A DNA stretch of 64,000 nucleotides from Turnera subulata (taxonomy: Eukaryota; Streptophyta; Magnoliopsida; Malpighiales; Passifloraceae): the NCBI GenBank assembly GCA_028386065.3, contig JAKUCV010002285.1, positions 1 through 64,000 on the forward strand, written 5' to 3'. The position numbers were made by a program, and so were the translations under genes. Under the pieces are notes generated by a model. The model made no database searches, had not been told where the DNA came from, and worked only from the letters and a program-made list of their open reading frames with translations. Below are positions 34,985-46,422 of the stretch, piece after piece (position 1 is the stretch's first letter; each line of letters opens with the position of its first letter).

Positions 34985-36861
34985 TTGTTGAAAATATACC
35001 TTTGGGTTGGTATGCAACAGATGTATTCAAGGAAATGTCAAGACTGGGCACTATGGTAGATGTTTATATTCCGGGGAAGGTGAAAGCGGATGGAATTCGG
35101 TACTGCTTCGTGAGGTTTGAGTGTCAGGATAGGGTAGAGCTAATGGTTGAGAAGATTAATAAGTCCAAAGCTATCAATATGATGATGATTGCTAGATTGG
35201 CAAAAAGCAGAGGGGCCCTCTTAGGAGGTCGGCGTCTATGAGATTCTTGAGGAATGATAACAGGTTTACTCAAGACGATTGTGTCAAGGTGGGGCATTCC
35301 TTCAAGCAGGCGGTGGCTGATCAAGCTATTCGTGAGGAAGATCATCTCAATATCCTGACTAATGAGTTAGTTTCTTTCGAGTTTAACCCCTCTAAAGAGA
35401 GTTAATAAGCTTAAAGCTTGTGCGTTTGGTCTTTTCAAAGAAGGGATTACTGTAGCTCAGGTTTCTGCTGATTTTGGTCAGATTACCAATGCGGCAGTTG
35501 GGTTTAAGAGGCTTGGGGGACAACAAGTCCTTATTGTTTTTTATTCAAGGGAGGCCTTGTGCTCTTGGCTGAAACATAAAAAGGTGTGGTTTAATGAGTT
35601 TTTTCATCTTCTGAGGGAATGGGAGGAGGGTGATGGTGCCTCTCATAGGGAATGTTGGCTAAACATCTATGGGGTTCCGCCAGAAGCCTGGTGTGAATCC
35701 TTTTTTAGACTCATTGCAATCCGTTTTGGTAGCTTTATTAGGCTTCATAATACTTTTGATGACAGTAACAACCTGGACATTGCCAAAGTTCCGTTGCTTA
35801 CGACTTACAAGAATCCTGTTAGTCGTTCCTTCAAAGTGAGAATTGGTGGCAAAGTGTATGATGTCGTGGCGGTGGAATCACAGCCGGTGGTGGCCGACGT
35901 GGCTATTAAGGTTGCCGAGTCTGAGTGGGCGAGGTCCACCGGAGAGTCTACAAAGTCATTGTCTGTTTCCGAGACAACTCATGCGCGCCGCCATGGAGCC
36001 GGTGTGGTGGATTCCTATGAGTTATGTGACCCATTTGGTATTATCGATACCATTAAACAGCTGGAGAAAGGTAAGGGCGTCTTGGACTCTTTAAAGGATA
36101 GGGGTAATTCACTTAAAAGGCAGCTACATGAGGGTGGTTTGCTTAGGGTAGGCCCTGGTAATGAGGCTTGTGTGGGGAATTATAATGGGAGTTCGAGTTT
36201 TTCTGCTCCCCCGGCTCTTGCTTCCAAAAAGATTGAGGCGGTTGTAGGAATAGGTATTGATAAGTATAAATGCTTATCTACTCAGGCTTTTTTGGATGTG
36301 GATAAAAGAATATCTGGGCCGGTTTATGTAAGTAATGAACCCTTGGTGGATTTACTAAATAAGAAGGGTGAGGTCAGTGTTAGCAGATCTAGTCGAAATG
36401 GGCTTGAGGATGATGGAACTCCAATTGGGCTGAAGGATAATGTGGTCCTTAATGAGAATTCTTTAACAGAGGAGGATGAAGATGAGGGTCAGGTGGTCTT
36501 GTCCCTGGCAGTTCTGGAAAGACATTTTCGAGCATTGTTAAATAAGAGAAGGCCTAAAAATCGTCATTTGATTGGTAGGATTAAGAAGATAAAGAAAATA
36601 GTGCCTGGTGGTGAGGTGAGGTCCATCTTATATGGGGAGAGTTCCACCCAGGATGGTGATATTCAGGCGGGTAATGTTCGTGTTATGGCGGTGACCCAAT
36701 CGGTGTCTGTCGGTATTGAGGTAGAGGTTGAGAAAACATTGGAGGTTGGGAAGATGCTCGGGCTGTGGGTGGATGGTGATGAGAGGGGGATAGATTCAGA
36801 GTTGGAATCCTTGATTGTGAAAGAAGGAGAGGAATGGGAGAAGGCGAGGCCTGCTCTCTAG
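34985..36861 (+). pseudogene. LINE ORF1 (RNA-binding protein), N-terminal part broken
   Basis: Near 34985-35220 the frame gives an RRM-like fold: NIPLGWYATDVFKEMSRLG, then GIRYCFVRFE. A stop at 35239-35241 and a frame change follow. An open frame of 434 codons runs from 35557 to 36861, with the DUF4283-like part WLKHKKVWFNEFFHLLREW and ECWLNIYGVPPEAW followed by a variable, acidic and serine-rich tail. Plant L1 ORF1 proteins bind element RNA. The long intact stretch implies a fairly recent insertion, but the RRM is disrupted. Confidence 0.8.
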
Positions 36862-36899
36862 TTTTTCCGTCTGTTATGCAGGTTAGTAATTGTGTACAC

Positions 36900-37265
36900 T
36901 CTCCTCTTTATGTTTTGCTTGGCTTCTTGGAATGTTAGAGGGCTTGGCTCTTCCTAAAAACAAAGAGCTGTTATTGAATTAATGTTGAAGGTGAATGCAA
37001 AATTGGTTTTTTTGTATGCGAAACCAAATGCTGTGGTTGGAGTCATGGGGATTTCTTACGAATTTGGAGTGTAGGACCGTTTGATTTTATGATTGTCGAT
37101 GCAGTTGGTAATTCGGGAGGGATTGTTTTGATGTGGGAAGAGAGCTTTTTCAAATTTAATAGGAGATCTAGTAGCAGAGGTTGGATTATGGTGGAGGGCT
37201 CGTTGAATGGAAATATGGATGTTGGCATTTGTGGGGTTTATGGTCCAAGAACAGTAGACGACTAA
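36900..37265 (+). pseudogene. LINE ORF2 endonuclease fragment
   Basis: The frame reads LASWNVRGLGSS (the first motif of the exonuclease-endonuclease-phosphatase fold), then AVIELMLKVNAKLVF. In a shifted frame it continues NSGGIVLMWEESFFKF and GWIMVEGSLNG. A TAA follows the first motif and at least one frame change occurs. Downstream sequence passes straight to the ORF2 C-terminus with no reverse transcriptase between. Confidence 0.75.
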
Positions 37266-37763
37266 ATTAGATTGTGTATGTGGTGGGGGTTAGTTGCTGC
37301 GTGCCTCAATCTTTGGAAGATTTTTTTTTTTTTTCAATGAATGGGGTGGTTGGATCTTATCGGAAGTGTGCTCCCTGGGAGGTTGTGTTTTATATGGCTG
37401 CTCGGTCTATCTAGTTGTTTCGGAACAGGTTTATCTTTGATGGTAAAGATGTTGATTGGGGCAAGATGTTGGAAGTTGTGCTATTCAGATCATGGTTGTG
37501 ATTCAAAGCCACTCAACCCAATCTTCATATGATTTGTCTGCAATCCTTATCTGGACTGAGAGTGTCTTACTGTAACTCTTATACTCCTTTGTAACTCTTG
37601 TATGGGACTTGTAGTAGCAATTCTTGTATGGGACTTGTAGTAGCAGGTGTTGGGGATCGGTTGTCGTCATCTTTTAGATGACTATTACTGTCCATGTTTC
37701 TTTTCGATTATCTAGCAATAAAAATTCGTTTCATAAAAAAAAAAAAGGTTGAAAGCAAAGGAA

Positions 37764-38062
37764 AATTTTTTGTCTACCAACCATTTCACAATTTATCATA
37801 TGCTGTGATATGGAAGCCTCTCCAAAAAGAAGCAAATCATTAGCAAATAATAGATGGGACAAAAGTAGGAGTCCCTAGGTTGGGTCTTGTAAATAGCCTT
37901 CCGCCTTCCCTCTAAGATAGCCTTATCAATAATGTGAGTCAATCTGTCTAGACGAAGAACAAAAAGATAAAGTGATAAAGTGACAATGGATGCTCTTATT
38001 GTATTTTCAATGTTAATTTCTTTATCTATAAAAAGTTCTGGGGAATGTTTCTCTCCTCGCAA
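37764..38062 (-). pseudogene. Inverted LINE reverse-transcriptase core fragment
   Basis: On the minus strand the sequence encodes LFVLRLDRLTHIIDKAILEG and, after a frame change, FANDLLLFGEAS, which corresponds to the FADD catalytic box with Asn in place of the first Asp. This protein region is exactly what is missing from the neighbouring plus-strand LINE between 38865 and 39080. It directly abuts the right TSD copy of the preceding LINE. Confidence 0.7.
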
Positions 38063-40855
38063 TAATACTTAGTCATTGATTAACCAACAATAACAAAATA
38101 ACACTTAAACTTCAAATTCGATGTACACAAATCAATATTTATAATATATGCCTCTTTTACAAGTCCATATCTTTGTTTTACAAAAAGCGACTCTATAACT
38201 ATCAGTGGATCTAAGATGGAGACCGTAATACTGCCTATTTCCACACTTCTATAGTAATTCGTCGGAAAAAGAATAGGGTGGAGGCTTTGAAGGATGATAC
38301 CGGGGAGTGGCGTATGGATGCAAGGAAACTGAAGAACATGGCTTCGAGTTATTTTCAGAAATTGTTTTCTAAGGAGCACAATGGACGTCAATTTTCCCCT
38401 ACAAAATCTTTTCACTAAAACTTCAACAGAATAGATTTGATGCAATTTTTAATTCCTTTATTGATGCTGAAATTAAAGAAGGCTTGATGCAAATGGAATT
38501 GCTCAAAGCTCCCGGACCAGATGGCCTTCCAGTCACAATGGGACCTGGTGGGCTCAAACTTGTTACAGTTTATCAGGAAAATATTTGAGCAAGGCTAGTG
38601 GGATGAAAGGATTAATCAAGCCTGAGAAAATTACACAATTCTGCCCTATTAGATTGTGTAATATTTTGTACAAGCTAGTTACTAAACTAATATTCAATCT
38701 CATCAAACCTTTGCTAGAAGACCTAATGGCACCAATCCAATCCAGTTTTGTCCCAAGGAGGTAAATAACGGACAATATAATTATTTCCCAAGAGGTTATG
38801 CATTCAATGAGGAAGAAAAGAGCGAAAGACATCATGGTAATTAAGATAAACTTTGAGAAAGCAAATGATCAAGATTGTTAAAATGAGTTTTTATCTAAAC
38901 TCGAAATTGGATAGTCAAAATCGTATCGTAAAAATGACTCGTAAGATCGTAAGAGTCTACCAAATTCAATTATTTAATTAATTTGATGAATAAATTAGTA
39001 ATTAAATGTCTAAATAACATAATTATGACATTAAAGAAAATAACAATGGGACACTTCCCATTTTCACAATGTAAACAGTGCGGTTGTTGAGAGGGGTTAT
39101 TGCTGACATTAGAGAAGCATTGTCGGGCATTTATATGGGGTTCTACTGGGGAGTCTCGTAAAATACACCTAGTCCAATGGGACACTATTTGCCTTCCAAG
39201 GCGTCATGGGGGTCTCGGGTTGAAGTTGTTGTCTTTTCAAAATGATGCTCTGCTGGCTAAGTTGGGGTGGGGCTTAGTGACAAAGCCGAAGGCCTTGTGG
39301 GTTTCTATTCTTCGTGCTAAGTATCTCTCCAATTCGGGCTTCCTCCCTTCCTCTTGGCCTTTACCCCCTTGTTCTAACTTATGGAGGGGTATAGCAAAAT
39401 CTTGGCATCTTATCATTGGCGGATGTGAATGGCTCTTGGGAAATGGACAGTCTATCCGGTTTTGGCTGGACCCCTGGGTTGAGGATGTTGGGTGTCTTAT
39501 TGACCATACTTTGCAACCTATTCCAGTCACGTTGCTGCAGGCTACTATAGTGGAATTTGTCTCTCCTCTTGGAGGTTGCGATTGGGCCAAGTTTCAACAC
39601 TATCTCCTAAATAGTATTTGCCTAAAGGTGGCATTCATGGCTGTCCCAATTGTTAGTGAGGAACCAGACTCTGTTTACTGGAAGCACAAGGCCTCTGGGA
39701 ATCTCCACTTCATCGGCCTATGACCTCCTATGCAATCATCAGGTGCAGCCCTCTCTTCCACTCTGGCGTCTAATTTGGCGTTGGGCTGGCCCCCTTCGGG
39801 TGTCTTAGTTCCTATGGCTTATGGCAAGAGGGGCTATCCTTACTAATGCAGAACGATTCCGTAGGCACTTGTCCCCTACCTCCCTTTGTTCCATCTGCTC
39901 CTCAGACTCGGAATCTGTTTTCCATGTTATTAGAGATTGTCCCTGGGCCTGTGATATTTGGGTGTGTTTACTAGGGAGTGTAGGACCTTCTTTCTTCTCT
40001 AATATGGACTTGCAGGATTGGATGTTTAGAAATCTTTCTAATAATCAGGTGGTGCATGGTACTGTATCGTGGAGCTTACTCTTTGGGGTTACTTGCTGGC
40101 AGATTTGGAAATGGCAGAATGCCTATATTTTTTATCCAGAATTGGGAGTTCCCTTCAATCCAAGCTCGGCGGTCCCAAACCTTTCATCTGAGTTTCAGGC
40201 CTCTTTGGATACCTTCTTCCCTCTTGGTTAGCACGGGGTACTGTAGCTACTGTTCTTCTTCGTTGGTCTCCTCCTCCTCTCGGGTGGGCCAAGTTGAATA
40301 CGGATGGCGTTGTGCAGGGTTCGGATAGACTGGGGGCTGCTGGTGGCCTTCTACGGGATAGCAGTGGTGCATGGATGGGGGAATTTAGTTTCAATATTGG
40401 TTGTTGTTCTCCCACTAACGCGGAGCTTTGGGGGTTTATTTGTTGGTCTCACAAAGGCTTGGGATTTTGGCCTTCGTAGACTGGAGGTTGAAGTAGATGC
40501 TGCCCTTATTGTGGCATCGCTGCAAAATCAGGAGTCCCGACTACGGCACAATATGGTCCTCCTGCGTGCAATTCGTCAATTACTCAATCGAGCTTGGCAG
40601 GTGTCTTTGAAACATGTTTTTCGGGAGGTAAATCAATGTGCGGATTGGCTAGCTAGTTATGCCTTTTCACTTTCTCTTGGTGTAACTCATTTTACTCAAC
40701 CCCCTGGAGGTTGTATTCCATTCCTTGCTCATGATGTAACAGGGACTAGTTCCCCCCCGGCTAGTTCAGCCCCAAGAATCGTCCAGCAGTGCTTTCTTTT
40801 TTCTTTTTTTTTTTCAATTGTCAAGTACACAACTTTTTTTTCATAAAAAAAAGTA
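37764..40855 (+). pseudogene. Second LINE: rearranged ORF2 relic with an inverted RT piece
   Basis: From about 38190 rightwards the plus strand carries a GDRNTAYFH-like motif, LLKAPGPDGLP (RT fingers) and an IQSSFVPRR-like segment, ending near 38865. After a gap of about 210 bp, 39080-39720 resumes with CRAFIWGSTGESRKIHLVQW (RT-distal region). 39720-40230 holds a zinc-finger-like C-SICSSDSESVFHVIRDCPW segment. 40290-40690 is an RNase H domain (KLNTDGVVQGS, EVEVDAAL, FREVNQCADWL) with a frame change near 40430. The missing RT core, including a FANDLLLFGEAS version of the FADD motif, lies inverted at 37764-38062. An A run at 40846-40854 marks the 3' end. Confidence 0.8.
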
Positions 40856-41466
40856 CAGAACTCTTTGGGTAGAAAGAAAAGAAACGGTCCAATTAAAAAA
40901 AAAGAAAAGAAAAGAAAGAAAATGAAGCAAGTATCCCCTGAGTCTTCTTCTTCCCCACGATGATAAACTGTCAATTACCGAATGTCTTCTACTCCACTAC
41001 AAAGTCTGCAATATGCGCTTATCCCTCTGCAATCCTTACTCTTTTCTTATCCTTTTGTTCCATCTCCTTTTACAAAAACATCAAAGCCGACCACAACATA
41101 GAAGAAATCAAGGAAGAGAGGAAAAGGGAATAGAAGATTACGAAGACAAAGTACAACCTGTGATGGGTGTTTTGAAGCAAGTACCAGCATGAGAAGACTA
41201 AGAGCTGCACCAACTACCAATCTCCTCCACTTCTACCTCTTAACCCATTTAATTTTTCTGCTTTCAAACTTTAATTGGGTGTGAGTGAACTCGGTCGAGG
41301 TACCATAAAAACTTGCGAGTTTAATGAGTCAACTCTCGAGTTTGACTGAGTTTGACCAAATTTCGATTTCACACACGTTTCAACTCAAAATCGTGAAACG
41401 TACGATTTCATGAGTAAACTCGCGTTTTTAACAACCATGCATATGATAGACTCTGCTGGACTTTTA
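40856..41466. other. Short non-coding spacer
   Basis: Contains A/G-rich runs (40885-40925) and a region near 41290-41430 with several CTCGAGTTT/AACTCG words and TTTCGATTTCACAC, partly similar to the insertion-like gap at 38870-39060. No gene or RNA is recognised. Confidence 0.5.
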
Positions 41467-42116
41467 TGAAACGCCCGTATCCCAGTTTTATAAAATAAAA
41501 TAATTAAATAAAAGAAATTCACCAAAATGCCCCTGAAACCCGCGATATGCTAACCAATGCCAAAACATTATCCATAAACCTTATTAAACTGAGATGTCAT
41601 AAAAGAACAGGAATAAATCCGCCGAAACAACATCATGAATCAAATCCCGGCAAACCGCCGACAATGTAATAAAAACAAGAACGACATCTCAACAAGTTTC
41701 TATGCAACGGAAGATGAAAATAAAATAAAATCAAGAGAAGAAAATGTTATGCATGTCGGCTCTATGGATCCAACCGGGAGAAGAAGCACTGCTACCTGCT
41801 AAGGGTCTGAAAAACAACGGTGGCGATAATGTGAGTCGCCTACTCAGTGAGCAGTATAAATCTAGTTATGTAGGTGTGCAAATCAAGCTCGAAAGGTATG
41901 TACAGGAACAAGCACTAGTAAGCAAACATACAATAATCAGTACTAACATGCCAACAACATATAAATAGATAGTTTATGTTTTACATCTGATTGTGTTTTG
42001 TTATTATTATTACATTTATTATTCAGGGCCCCCTACTGTGTGCGTCGAGCTCGGTCCCGTCTCATGAGACAACTAGAGCGTAAGCCCAATATAACCAGGC
42101 AATAAGCCCAAATACA

Positions 42117-42120
<4 letters not shown>

Positions 42121-42176
<56 letters not shown>
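42121..42176. repeat. (GA)28 microsatellite
   Basis: Twenty-eight uninterrupted GA dinucleotides, followed by an impure purine run to about 42225. It lies within the chromovirus LTR. Confidence 0.98.
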
Positions 42177-42187
<11 letters not shown>

Positions 42188-44273
42188 AGGGAGGTAGAAA
42201 GGGGGAGATAGAAGGAGGGAGGTAGAACCGGTCATCACAGACCCATATGCTAAACCGCATATACCATGCTATCCCGCATGCAATCCTGAGGGGTATCACT
42301 TCCCGCTGGAACCAATCGGTCAACAGCCCACAGTAGTAAATTGTTATTGTGTATTATTCTTATTCATACTTAAGGATTCATGTGTGCCATAAGTTATGAT
42401 TTATCAGGGTTGTGCGAATTATCCACTTAATCAAGCATCCGGGTTTCCAACCCATAGTACATCACACCGATCACCCAAAATCTTACCACATGTTATGTCT
42501 CATATCAATTAAACAAATCATGCTCATCCGGCAAATAGCAACACACAGGCACACAATACAGATCAAGGCATGTAGCAAACAAGGCATGTAACTCTGACAA
42601 ACCAAACCAACAAGCACATGCAAACTAACATAAAAAGACTTATAAAGTCACCTCAACGACAATTATCCTGTGGAGCTTTCCCCAAGACAGATTCTCCAGC
42701 TCCCGAGGTGTTACCCGTGCCTGAATACCGGCACACACAATTATCACAAAACAATTACAAACAAAACCGAGCATGCATGATAATTATATGCTCAACTGAG
42801 TAAAACCCGACCCTAACTATCCAGTTATGTGACTTCAGGGTCTAAGCCCAAAAAAGGGGTATATCGCCTCACCGATAACTCCAAAGATCGGGACCTAAGA
42901 TTTACCGGGTCTAAGCCCATCTAAGTCCATAAACAATTTCTCAGCCTAAGGCCCAATTCCTTAAGTCCACAATAAATCCAATTTATGAATTTGGGCCTAG
43001 AGCCCATTCCTTAATATCCATAACTAACCAATTACGCCATTGGGCTTTAAGCCCATTTCTTAAAGTCTAAGAATTATCCAAAGGCTCATAAGGTTAGATT
43101 GTTGGGCCTGGGCTCGGTTTAAACTAACTTCCATTTAAGGGTTTTACCCGAGTCAAACAGACCGGTCACGTGCTACTCACTCCCCGCTCTCGGTTTCTAC
43201 TATGTATATTTAAGTACATAACCCAAACCGAATATTTAAAGTACATGCCATGCACAGATTTAAAATACATAGGACAAGGTACCCTTAAAGCCGAAGAACA
43301 GACTGCTACGCTGGAACAGAAACTTGTTCGTCGGATTCCGGTCTCACCTTGCCGGAATAGCAACCTGAGACGCTGGTTCCCGGTTAATCCTTGCCGGAAA
43401 ATTCTCCAACAGCCCAAGAACCTATTGCTCACAAACTGCTCACACCCAAGAGCGTACATCCATCAATCAACAGTAACATAACACTAATGGAGCCTAACCA
43501 GAACGATTAAGAAAGGATTGGAAAATGCAAACTCTCCCGCAAAACACCAAGGCTCGGAACTGCCTGACAACACGAACCTGAACCCTACGCCTCTGCCCTG
43601 AACAACCACTTTCCGAGCACCAGCGGTCCCACTGCCGGTGAGGGTACAACCCAGAATCAGACCCCCAGCCGTGCACGGACGACAACCACACCAAACCCGC
43701 CATCCAGAATAACACCGAGCACCACCACCTGGACTGCCGGCAAGGACCCGACCACCAGCAGGAACCACCAAATCCGTCAGCACAAGCAAACAGTAACCAC
43801 AAACTCGCCACCATCCAACAACCAACGCAACACGACACACACAGACCCTCCGCCATCCCGAGCACAATAACACACACACCAACCACCACAAAGAGACAAC
43901 GCCCGATTAAAATCAATCGTCCGAAGAATAAGAACTGGAGAAGAGAAGAGGAGACGAAGGCGGAGACTTACCAGAAAGCGACGGCGGCGGCGACCTAGCC
44001 TCGACCTCAAGAACCTCGAGCGCTAACCCGTCACCAAGAACTCAGACGACGGCGAGGCAACAACGACGGTTCCTTGCTTGGGTGTGTAGCGGCTCGAGAA
44101 AAGGAAAAAGATGAGAAGCGATGGGGAAGGTGGCGGCTGTGGGTGTTAGAGGGAGAGAAGAGAGAAGGTGGAGACGAGAGAAGGCGGGCGGTGGGAGAAG
44201 AAGAGAGAAAGAAAAGAGAGAGAGGAAAAGAAAGAAAGAAGAGGGAAGGGACTTAGGGTTTGAGCCGGCCCCA

Positions 44274-44390
44274 GTCCAAAACGACGTCGTTTTGGACCGA
44301 GGCGCGGTCAACCCGCTTAGTTCAGTCAACGCGCGCACAAGGCTGATGTTTTCTCTTTTTTTTTTTAATTCCTCAAAACTACGTAGTTTT
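44274..44390 (-). promoter_or_regulatory. Two ACGT-core palindromes in the chromovirus LTR U3
   Basis: A perfect 24-bp palindrome lies at 44274-44297 with the core AAAACGACGTCGTTTT. A second perfect 16-bp palindrome, AAAACTACGTAGTTTT, lies at 44375-44390. Both share AAAACNACGTNGTTTT and contain bZIP-type cores (GACGTC and TACGTA). They lie about 205-320 bp into the LTR and upstream of the CT-rich leader, where a promoter's activator sites would be. Confidence 0.6.
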
Positions 44391-44646
44391 AGTTAAAACT
44401 ACACCCAACCTTGAGTTTCAACTCCAAGACCCGATTTTTACTCCAACGAAGGCTCGATAAAGAAGGAACCCGACATAAAACTCAATAATTCGAGGTAAAT
44501 AAATACCCTTAGGTCCAAAACTCCGGAAAACTCTCGAGGGTAAATTGGAGTTAAAATTACAAAAGTAAAATTGTGAAAAAATCGGGGCGTTACAGTTCTA
44601 CCCCACTTAAGAAAATTTCGTCCTCGAAATTACAAGATAAGAAAAA

Positions 44647-44994
44647 TCAGAACAGATGTGGAAACTGCTCTCTCACATGGGACTCAACCTCCCAAGTAGC
44701 CTCATTCAGAGAATGACGGCTCCTTCTAACCCAAACCATAGGAATGGTACGACTCCTCAACTGTCGCTCCTCCCGAGCCAAAATCTCTACCGGCTCCTCA
44801 ACATAGGTCAAATTCTCAGAAACCTCCACCTCTATCAGGGACACAACATGACTAGGATCAGACCGATAACGCCTCAGTATCGAAACATGGAATACATCAT
44901 GTATGGGAGATAGCACCTCCGGTAAAGACAATCTGTAGGCCAGCGGACCTATCCGCTCCGTGATCTCATAAGGACCAATATAACGAGGGCTCAA
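44647..44994 (-). pseudogene. Chromovirus polyprotein C-terminus (chromodomain-like)
   Basis: SPRYIGPYEITERIGPLAYR and HDVFHVSILRRY are the conserved segment following integrase in plant chromoviruses. LTYVEEPVEILAREERQLRS with MVWVRRSRHSLNEATWE is the chromodomain-like tail, which targets integration to chromatin in this clade. This piece is intact to its stop but is out of frame with the integrase, with stops between 44995 and 45165. Confidence 0.8.
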
Positions 44995-45164
44995 CTTGCC
45001 CTTCCTCCCAAATTGGATAACACCTCTCCAGGGAGCAACCCGAAGGAAGACTCTGTCGCTACACTTTACTCCATCTCCCGACGATGCTTATCGGCAAAAC
45101 TCTTTTGTCGGTCCTGAGCAGCTCTCATGCACTGCTTGACCACCTCGATCTGATCAACAGTCTC

Positions 45165-46420
45165 CTAGACTAGGTCCGGACCGACCACCTCTCTCAGACC
45201 TTCCTCATCCCAACAAATCGGACTACGGCACTTCCGGCCGTACAAAGCCTCGTAAGGCGCCAAGCCAATAATGGAATGGTAACCGTTGTTGTAGGCAAAC
45301 TCCACCAACGACAACTGCTCGTCCCAAGAACCACTAAAGTTGAGCACATAGGCCTGAAGCATGTCCTCTAGTGTCTGTATAGTTCTCTCCGACTGTTCAT
45401 CGATCTGCGGATGGAATGCAGTACTAAAGTTCAGCTTAGTACCCAAAGCTGATTGTAAACTCTTCCAAAAGTGGAAAGTGAACCTCGGATCCCTGTCTGA
45501 CACAATGGATAGTGGAACTCCATGTAGACGGACAATGCCCGAAACATACAACCTCGCCAGCTTATCCATAGTATCCGTCTGCTGAATCGGAAGAAAATGA
45601 GCTGACTTGGTCAACCAGTCAACAATGACCCAGATGGCATCATGTCGACCCCGGGTCCTCGGTAACCCAATCACAAAGTCCATAGTGATATGCTTCCACT
45701 TCCACTGCAGAATAGTCAAAGATCTCAACTTGCCGGCAGGAGCCTGATGCTCGGCTTTTACTTGCTGACAAGTTATACAACGAGCCAAAAACTCCGCAAC
45801 TTCCTTTTTCATCCCGGACCACCAATAATGACTCTTCAAGTTCTGGTACATTTTGGTGCTACCCGGATGCATAGCATATGATGCATTATGCGCTTCATCT
45901 ATGATCCATCTTCTCATATCATCGACGTCTGGAACACACAACCGATCACCGGTCATCAAAGCACCATCCTCCCAGACATAGAAACTAGAACTCTCTCCCC
46001 CGAGAGCCTTGTCTCACAACTTTGCTAGATGAGGATCACCAAACTGCAACTCCATGATCTTATCCTACAAGATCGGCCGAATGCTCAAATTGGCTAGCAA
46101 CGCCCCGGTGGCATCCACTTCCAACTGTGCATCCAATGACCTCAGCTACACCAAGGAAGGCAAAGCATAAGACACCGGATCCTCATTAGCAGAAGCAACT
46201 CTCTTCCAACTCAATGCATCTGCAACCACATTGGCCTTGCTCGGATGGTACTCGATAATACAATCATAATCCTTCAGAAGCTCAATACAGCGTCACTGCC
46301 TCATATTAAGCTCCCTTTGGGTCATGATGTACTTCAAACTCTTGTGATCTGTGAAAATCCAACACTTCTTACCGTACAGATGGTGTCTCCAGATTTTCAA
46401 AGCAAAGACCACAGCAGCAA
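45165..46420 (-). pseudogene. Chromovirus RNase H remnant and integrase
   Basis: 45959-45165 is open for 264 codons. It has the integrase zinc-binding HHCC set (HNASYAMHPGS, CITCQQVK), the core TMDFVIGLP, IVSDRDPRF, and an HPQIDEQSERTIQTLEDML segment in which the usual T and G are replaced by I and E. A TAG after GPDLV ends it early, and the same frame continues past it. 46420-45960 holds an RNase H tail ([19 protein letters not shown], a stop, then [24 protein letters not shown]). The 5' rest is missing. It cannot make a full polyprotein. Confidence 0.85.
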
Positions 46421-46422
46421 AC

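Larger units (their letters stand above)
34767..37746 (+). mobile_element. L1-type LINE with 17-bp target-site duplication, poly(A) tail and internal deletion
   Basis: GGTTGAAAGCAAAGGAA occurs at 34750-34766 and again at 37747-37763, and the right copy directly follows an A tail at 37736-37746. Between them are an ORF1 (RRM plus DUF4283-like), the start of ORF2 with an endonuclease domain, and the ORF2 C-terminal region (about 37340-37560, with LFRNRFIFDGKDVDWGKMLE in one frame). The whole reverse transcriptase is missing. It therefore resembles an internally deleted copy that was still retrotransposed, although later deletion is possible. Confidence 0.85.
41467..44594 (-). repeat. 3' LTR of the chromovirus, 3.1 kb
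   Basis: On the minus strand it starts TGTAACGCCCCG at 44594 and ends GGGCGTTTCA at 41467, so short GGGCGTT/AACGCCC ends face each other. The U3 carries two ACGT palindromes, an AAACCCTAA telo-box-like motif near 44250 and a CT-rich leader (44160-44250). It also contains a (GA)28 microsatellite. Long frames between 43484 and 44396 reflect GC/purine-rich composition and are not called as genes. Confidence 0.8.
41467..46422 (-). mobile_element. Ty3/gypsy chromovirus (Tekay/Del-like), 3' part only
   Basis: Read on the minus strand, the order is RNase H remnant, integrase, chromodomain-like C-terminus, purine tract AAGTGGGGTAGAAC, then a 3' LTR starting TGTAACGCCCCGAT. The 5' side ends abruptly at 46422, where a Cassandra-like LTR starts, and no 5' LTR, gag, protease or RT is visible beyond. 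The element is truncated. Confidence 0.85.

Noticed and set aside
34851..35345. Minus-strand frames overlapping LINE ORF1.
   Set aside because: They mirror the plus-strand RRM coding sequence and have no family resemblance.
37764..40855. Twin-priming inversion of one LINE insertion.
   Set aside because: Twin priming inverts the 5' part of the element; here the inverted piece comes from the middle of RT, downstream of the first plus-strand segment.
43484..44396. Open frames up to 140 codons on both strands.
   Set aside because: They lie in the chromovirus LTR in GC-rich or purine-rich DNA and resemble no protein.
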